From Methylobacterium oryzihabitans (lineage in GTDB: Bacteria; Pseudomonadota; Alphaproteobacteria; Rhizobiales; Beijerinckiaceae), in NCBI RefSeq assembly GCF_004004555.2, contig NZ_SACP01000004.1, forward strand, positions 228,962-292,961: a DNA stretch of 64,000 nucleotides. Reading direction: 5' to 3'. The notes below the pieces were generated by a model that worked only from the letters and a program-made list of their open reading frames with translations, did not search any database and had not been told where the DNA came from. A program made the translations under genes and the position numbers. Shown here in pieces: positions 60,975 to 64,000 of this stretch (position 1 is its first letter; every line of letters begins with the position of its first letter).

Positions 60975-60998
60975 CCCCTCTCCCGAGTGGGAGAGGGG
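60975..60998. repeat. CCCCTCTCCC/GGGAGAGGGG intergenic hairpin
   Basis: A perfect 10-bp inverted repeat with loop GAGT. Sequences of this CCCTCTCCC-GGGAGAGGG type are common intergenic repeats in proteobacterial genomes. Confidence 0.7.
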
Positions 60999-61006
60999 AT
61001 CCCGCG

Positions 61007-61041
61007 CTCCAAATATCTAATTTGAAATCAGATACTTGGAG
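61007..61041. repeat. AT-rich imperfect palindrome
   Basis: GCTCCAAATATCTAATTT is followed by an almost complementary AAATCAGATACTTGGAGC; the arms pair except for A-C mismatches. It is one of the few AT-rich stretches in the window. Confidence 0.6.
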
Positions 61042-61061
61042 CCAGTTTCTATTTAGAGATG

Positions 61062-61097
61062 CGAAAGGCCCGCGGTCGGGCGGCCGCGGGCCTTTCG
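61062..61097. terminator. Strong inverted repeat downstream of the MerR gene
   Basis: A perfect 14-bp stem CGAAAGGCCCGCGG / CCGCGGGCCTTTCG with an 8-nt loop, 120 bp beyond the MerR stop. On either strand the stem ends in CTTTCG without a long T-run, so termination is plausible but unproven. Confidence 0.5.
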
Positions 61098-61217
61098 TTC
61101 GTGTACGGTCGATCAAGGCGCGGGAATGACCGCCGGACCGCTCCCGCCATCACCGCACCCGGGTCGGACGACGTTCCTGGACCTTCAACCTACGGCTGCA
61201 TTCTCCCGCCGGGAGGA

Positions 61218-61661
61218 TCAGGCGCTCGGCAGCGCCTTGCCGTAGCTGCGCAGCGCGACCAGGGCCTTCTCGATGTCGGCCTTCTGGCTTTCCAGGTGCG
61301 CGATCTGCTCGGCGACCTGCTCGGGCGAGAGAGCCAGCTTCGTCGCGCCCTCGGCGCCCACATCCTCGCCGTCGACCATCGCGGCGATCTCGCGGAGCGT
61401 GAAGCCGAGCTCCTTGCCGCGCAGGATGGTGGCGAGGCGGGTCCGGTCGTCCTCGGTGTAGAGCCGGGTGGTGCCGCGCCGCTGGGGACGCAACAGTCCC
61501 TTGGCCTCGTAGAAGCGCAGCGCCCGCAGCGTCACGCCGAACTCCTCGGCGAGGTCGCCGATGGTCAGCGTGGCGGGTGCGGTCGAGCGGGCCGGCACCG
61601 CCCGGCCGCGCCCGGCACGGTTCGAGGTCGGATTGGAGGAGTCGATGCGATTGTACGTCAT
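61218..61661 (-). CDS. MerR-family transcriptional regulator
   Basis: From ATG 61661 the protein is 147 aa. The helix-turn-helix and wing read LTIGDLAEEFGVTLRALRFY, EAKGLLRPQRRGTTRLYTED, then KELGFTLREIAAMVDG and a C-terminal dimerisation helix (SPEQVAEQIAHLESQKADIE). There are no metal-binding cysteines, so it is not a classical metal sensor. GGGGAGAACAGGAC precedes ATG 61661; an in-frame ATG at 61742 with AAGGGAG before it would add 27 residues and is equally possible. No adjacent target is obvious. Confidence 0.9.
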   Translation of the reverse strand: MTYNRIDSSNPTSNRAGRGRAVPARSTAPATLTIGDLAEEFGVTLRALRFYEAKGLLRPQRRGTTRLYTEDDRTRLATILRGKELGFTLREIAAMVDGEDVGAEGATKLALSPEQVAEQIAHLESQKADIEKALVALRSYGKALPSA

Positions 61662-62153
61662 GTCCTGTTCTCCCCAGCGAACACGTCGATCGACGGCCGC
61701 ACCGTCTCCCCGGCGGCCTTCGTCTGACACAAATACGCTCATTTGCACTCCCTTGGGGAAAGGTAATATCAACCAAGGCGTGTGTTACATACGGTAAAAA
61801 ATCAGGTCTGACAGCGGTTTACCCCGGATTCCCGGAGGCTCTGACACCAAAGGACGCACCCGTGGTTTACCCGTGGGAACGTCCCACGGGCAGCCGTCGC
61901 GGCAGGAGCGCCACGATCCGGCGATCCGGTCGCGGGTCCGGTCGTGGCACCGCTTCCAATCCCTCCCCGCGCGCTGCCGCCGCGACGCTCCCGGCGACTT
62001 AACGGCTTGTTTACCCTGTTCGCCGAAACCCGTGATCAGGACTTTCTGACGTGCCGCCGTCGACGGAATCTTCATCGGCGAGCGGCGCGTCGCCCTGCCG
62101 GTTCCTCCGAGACGGTTGCAACCGCCGCCGAACTCCCATCGCCGGGTTTGCCT
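61662..62153. promoter_or_regulatory. Divergent intergenic region between MerR and PodJ-like genes
   Basis: It holds the possible longer MerR start (to 61742), an AT-rich patch (about 61768-61806) likely to contain the MerR promoter, and at 61999-62013 TTAACGGCTTGTTTA, i.e. TTAA-N7-TTTA, one mismatch from the CtrA consensus, 140 bp upstream of the PodJ-like ATG. No gene is supported in the rest. Confidence 0.4.
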
Positions 62154-64000
62154 ATGAGCCGGACCGCAAGCGTCAGCCTCGACCATCTCGATCCCGACAT
62201 CCGGGAGGCTGTGCACGACGCTGCGCGCCGGGCAGGCGTTCCGCTGGAAGAATGGGTGAACGCGACGGTCGCGGGCGAGGACGAGCGGTCGCCGACGACG
62301 GAGACGCGGCCGGCGGACGCGGCCGGCGACCACCCGCGGGCCGGCGAGACGGCGGGGCGGCGCTCCGAACGGCAGCGGAGCCGCGCATCATCGCGGATGC
62401 GGCCGGATCCGGGACTGGGCGAGGCCGTGGCGGCGATCTCCCGCCGTCTCGACGACCTCGACACGCGGCTCGTTCACAGCGGCGACGTCGCGGCCGCCGC
62501 GGTGACGCGGGCGGTCGAGAGCCTGGAAGTGCGGCTGCGGGGTGCCGCCGGCGGCAGCTCGATCGAGGCCGCGCTGAGGGATCTGGAGCAGCGTCTCGCG
62601 GCACTCGACGGCCGCACGAACCGCCGTCAGGCCGGGCGCGGCCCCCGCGCGCTCCAGGACGACCTGCGCTCGGCGGTGGTCACCATCCGCCGGCGCCAGG
62701 ACGAGATCGATGCCGGGTCGGGCAGCCGGGCCGCTCCCCCGGCGGCGGCACCCGTGGCCGTCCTCGACGGCCTTCAGGCCGAGACCGCGCGGCTGCGCGA
62801 CGGCCTCGCCCGGCAGGCGACCGGCCGCGACGTGGCCGCCCTCGAAGAGGCGGTCCGCACCCTGACGGGCGAGCTGCTGCGGGTGCGTGCACCGGCGGAT
62901 CTCGCGGCGGTCACCGGACCGCTCGACCTGATGCGCAGCCAGGTCGAGCGCCTCGCCGGCGAGATCGCCGCCGGCAACCAGGCCCGGCTCGCCGCGGACA
63001 TCGAACGCCTCGCCGGTGCCATCGCCGCCGCGGAGATCGCCGGAGGCGACGCCGCCGACCTGTCGCGCGACCTCGACGCCGCCCGCCGGCAGGTCGCCGG
63101 CCTCGCCGATCCCGAGCGGGTCCGGATGCTCGCCGGTTCGGTCCGCGAACTCGACGCCGAGGTGACGCGGCTGCGCGCCGGCATGGCCGAGCACCCGCCG
63201 GCGGCCGGCACGGCCGCGGAGCGGTCCCCGGCGGCGGAGACGCCGCGGGCGGGTCCCGACATCGGCCCCGTCGCCGCTGCCGGGACCGAGACGGCCGAAG
63301 CCCCCGGGTCGGCGCTGGGATTGCTCGCACGGATCGAGACCCTGTCGGCGAAGGTCGATCGTCTGGCCGCCCCTCCCCTCGCCGGGAGCGACCTCGCGTC
63401 GATCCACGGCATGCTCCGCTCGCTGGCCGACAAGCTCGACCGCGTCGAGACCGGCGGCAGCGGCGAATCCCTCGACGGGCTGGAGCGGCAGGTCCTGACG
63501 CTCGCGTCCCGGCTCGAATCCGGCGCCGGCGACCCGACCCTGGCCGGTCTGGAGCGCACCATGGGCGAGCTTCTCGCCCAGGTCGCCCTGTTGCGCGACG
63601 AGTCTCCGATCGAGGCCGCGGTCGAGCGCGCCGCCCGTCAGGCGATCGCCGGCGCCATCGAGGCCGCGCCGCGGGCCGGGGTCGATGCCGGTCAGGTCGC
63701 GGCGCTCCAGGCCGCCCTCGCCGACCTGAAGACCCAGCACTCCGCCTCGGACCGGCGCATCCACGCCACCATGGAGGGGGTGCACGGCGCCCTGGAACGC
63801 CTCGTGGCGAGCCTCGCCCAGGTCGATCCGGCCCGTGTCGATGCGACCCGGGTGGATCCGACCCGAGTCGATCCGGCTCGGGTGGATCCGGCCCCCGATG
63901 GCACGGCGCGGCGCGACAGCGTGCTGCGCGAGACCACCGCGCTCGCCGGGCGCGGCGCGCCCCGGCGTCCCGAACCCGGCCGGCCCGCGCCGGCCGCGAC
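62154..64000 (+). CDS. PodJ-like polar localisation coiled-coil protein (partial, C-terminus outside window)
   Basis: The frame opens at ATG 62154 and has no stop to base 64000, giving more than 615 residues. The N-terminus has SLDHLDPDIREAVHDAARRA followed by GVPLEEWVNATVAGEDE, the pattern (xDPxxREAAxxAARRxGxxLxEWLN) that opens rhizobial PodJ/SEL1-repeat polarity proteins. The rest is Ala/Arg/Glu/Leu-rich coiled coil with Pro/Ala linkers. Family members usually continue with a membrane segment, Sel1 repeats and a peptidoglycan-binding domain, which would lie outside. Such proteins mark a cell pole and organise division or flagellum placement. It ends in a 15-bp tandem repeat region. Confidence 0.85.
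   Translation, partial: MSRTASVSLDHLDPDIREAVHDAARRAGVPLEEWVNATVAGEDERSPTTETRPADAAGDHPRAGETAGRRSERQRSRASSRMRPDPGLGEAVAAISRRLDDLDTRLVHSGDVAAAAVTRAVESLEVRLRGAAGGSSIEAALRDLEQRLAALDGRTNRRQAGRGPRALQDDLRSAVVTIRRRQDEIDAGSGSRAAPPAAAPVAVLDGLQAETARLRDGLARQATGRDVAALEEAVRTLTGELLRVRAPADLAAVTGPLDLMRSQVERLAGEIAAGNQARLAADIERLAGAIAAAEIAGGDAADLSRDLDAARRQVAGLADPERVRMLAGSVRELDAEVTRLRAGMAEHPPAAGTAAERSPAAETPRAGPDIGPVAAAGTETAEAPGSALGLLARIETLSAKVDRLAAPPLAGSDLASIHGMLRSLADKLDRVETGGSGESLDGLERQVLTLASRLESGAGDPTLAGLERTMGELLAQVALLRDESPIEAAVERAARQAIAGAIEAAPRAGVDAGQVAALQAALADLKTQHSASDRRIHATMEGVHGALERLVASLAQVDPARVDATRVDPTRVDPARVDPAPDGTARRDSVLRETTALAGRGAPRRPEPGRPAPAA
63822..63896 (+). repeat. 15-bp in-frame tandem repeat in the PodJ-like gene
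   Basis: Five 15-bp units of the form GTCGATCCGGCCCGT encode VDPAR/VDATR/VDPTR/VDPAR/VDPAP. The units differ by a few, mostly silent, bases. The encoded Val-Asp-Pro-x-Arg linker separates coiled-coil segments. Confidence 0.9.

Larger units (their letters stand above)
60523..61217. other. 695-bp gene-free region packed with repeats
   Basis: Between the hybrid kinase start and the MerR stop no gene is supported on either strand. It contains repeat copy D (two modules), a CCCCTCTCCC-type hairpin, an AT-rich imperfect palindrome and a 14-bp GC-rich inverted repeat. A kinase promoter must lie just above 60522 but was not recognised. Confidence 0.7.

Noticed and set aside
60975..61041. Insertion-sequence ends or a prophage attachment site
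   Set aside because: Inverted repeats are present but there is no transposase or integrase gene and no matching outer pair flanking a mobile segment.
61785..63785. Minus-strand frames of 130-465 codons opposite the PodJ-like gene
   Set aside because: The plus frame has the conserved polarity-protein N-terminus and coiled coil and is open from 62154 to the window end; the antisense frames are composition artefacts.

Overview
The window is very GC-rich DNA from an alphaproteobacterium of the order Hyphomicrobiales (Rhizobiales), most probably a Methylobacterium-type organism. Four things support this: the flaF-flbT pair and the rhizobial gene order of the flagellar cluster, a DUF1217 flagellar protein, a tRNA-His of the alphaproteobacterial kind that lacks G-1 and carries A73, and a B12-radical SAM protein resembling the hopanoid C-2 methylase HpnP. 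The placement rests on protein recognition by eye, with no database search.

Layout. (1) 1-15577, minus strand: a one-direction flagellar cluster. In transcription order it runs: a 182-aa membrane protein, a giant repeat-bearing DUF1217 protein, flgF, fliI, flgE, flgK, flgL, flaF, flbT, flgD, fliQ, flhA, fliR, a coiled-coil FliJ-like protein and a rod-binding FlgJ-like protein cut by the window edge. It covers rod, hook, hook-filament junction, export gate, ATPase and flagellin control. (2) 15664-25903, minus strand: the rplJ-rplL-rpoB-rpoC operon, with a clear sigma-70 type promoter, a leader of about 400 nt and a double-hairpin terminator. It lacks rplK/rplA upstream and rpsL/rpsG/fusA downstream. 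(3) 25957-31624: an HpnP-like protein, a periplasmic amino-acid-type binding protein, an O-antigen-ligase/polymerase-like membrane protein and an acyltransferase-3 protein, i.e. envelope lipid and polysaccharide functions. (4) 31925-40768: thrC coupled to an M16 peptidase, a ClC transporter with CBS domains, tRNA-His, a phosphopantetheinyl transferase, a LysR regulator, argJ and a coupled SIMPL-domain protein. (5) 41152-48811: a GT2-GT4 fusion glycosyltransferase, a MutT Nudix hydrolase, DUF427, an NDUFAF5-like methyltransferase, a chemoreceptor and comF. (6) 49053-58245: two small secreted proteins, a penicillin-acylase-family hydrolase, RecD2, DUF2244, endonuclease III, an orphan sensor-only membrane protein, a Cys-rich membrane microprotein and a beta-carbonic anhydrase. 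(7) 58450-64000: a hybrid histidine kinase, a repeat-filled intergenic region, a MerR regulator and the N-terminal part of a PodJ-like coiled-coil polarity protein that runs off the window.

The most unusual items are: the DUF1217 flagellar protein, whose two halves are split by five tandem units of about 161 residues that resemble flagellin 'IN' motifs; a dispersed intergenic repeat at five loci whose hairpin stem changes sequence while staying paired, and which twice begins exactly on a stop codon; an orphan two-TM sensor domain with palindromes upstream; and degenerate CtrA-like boxes in front of the flagellar cluster and the polarity gene. No insertion sequence, prophage or CRISPR array was seen.
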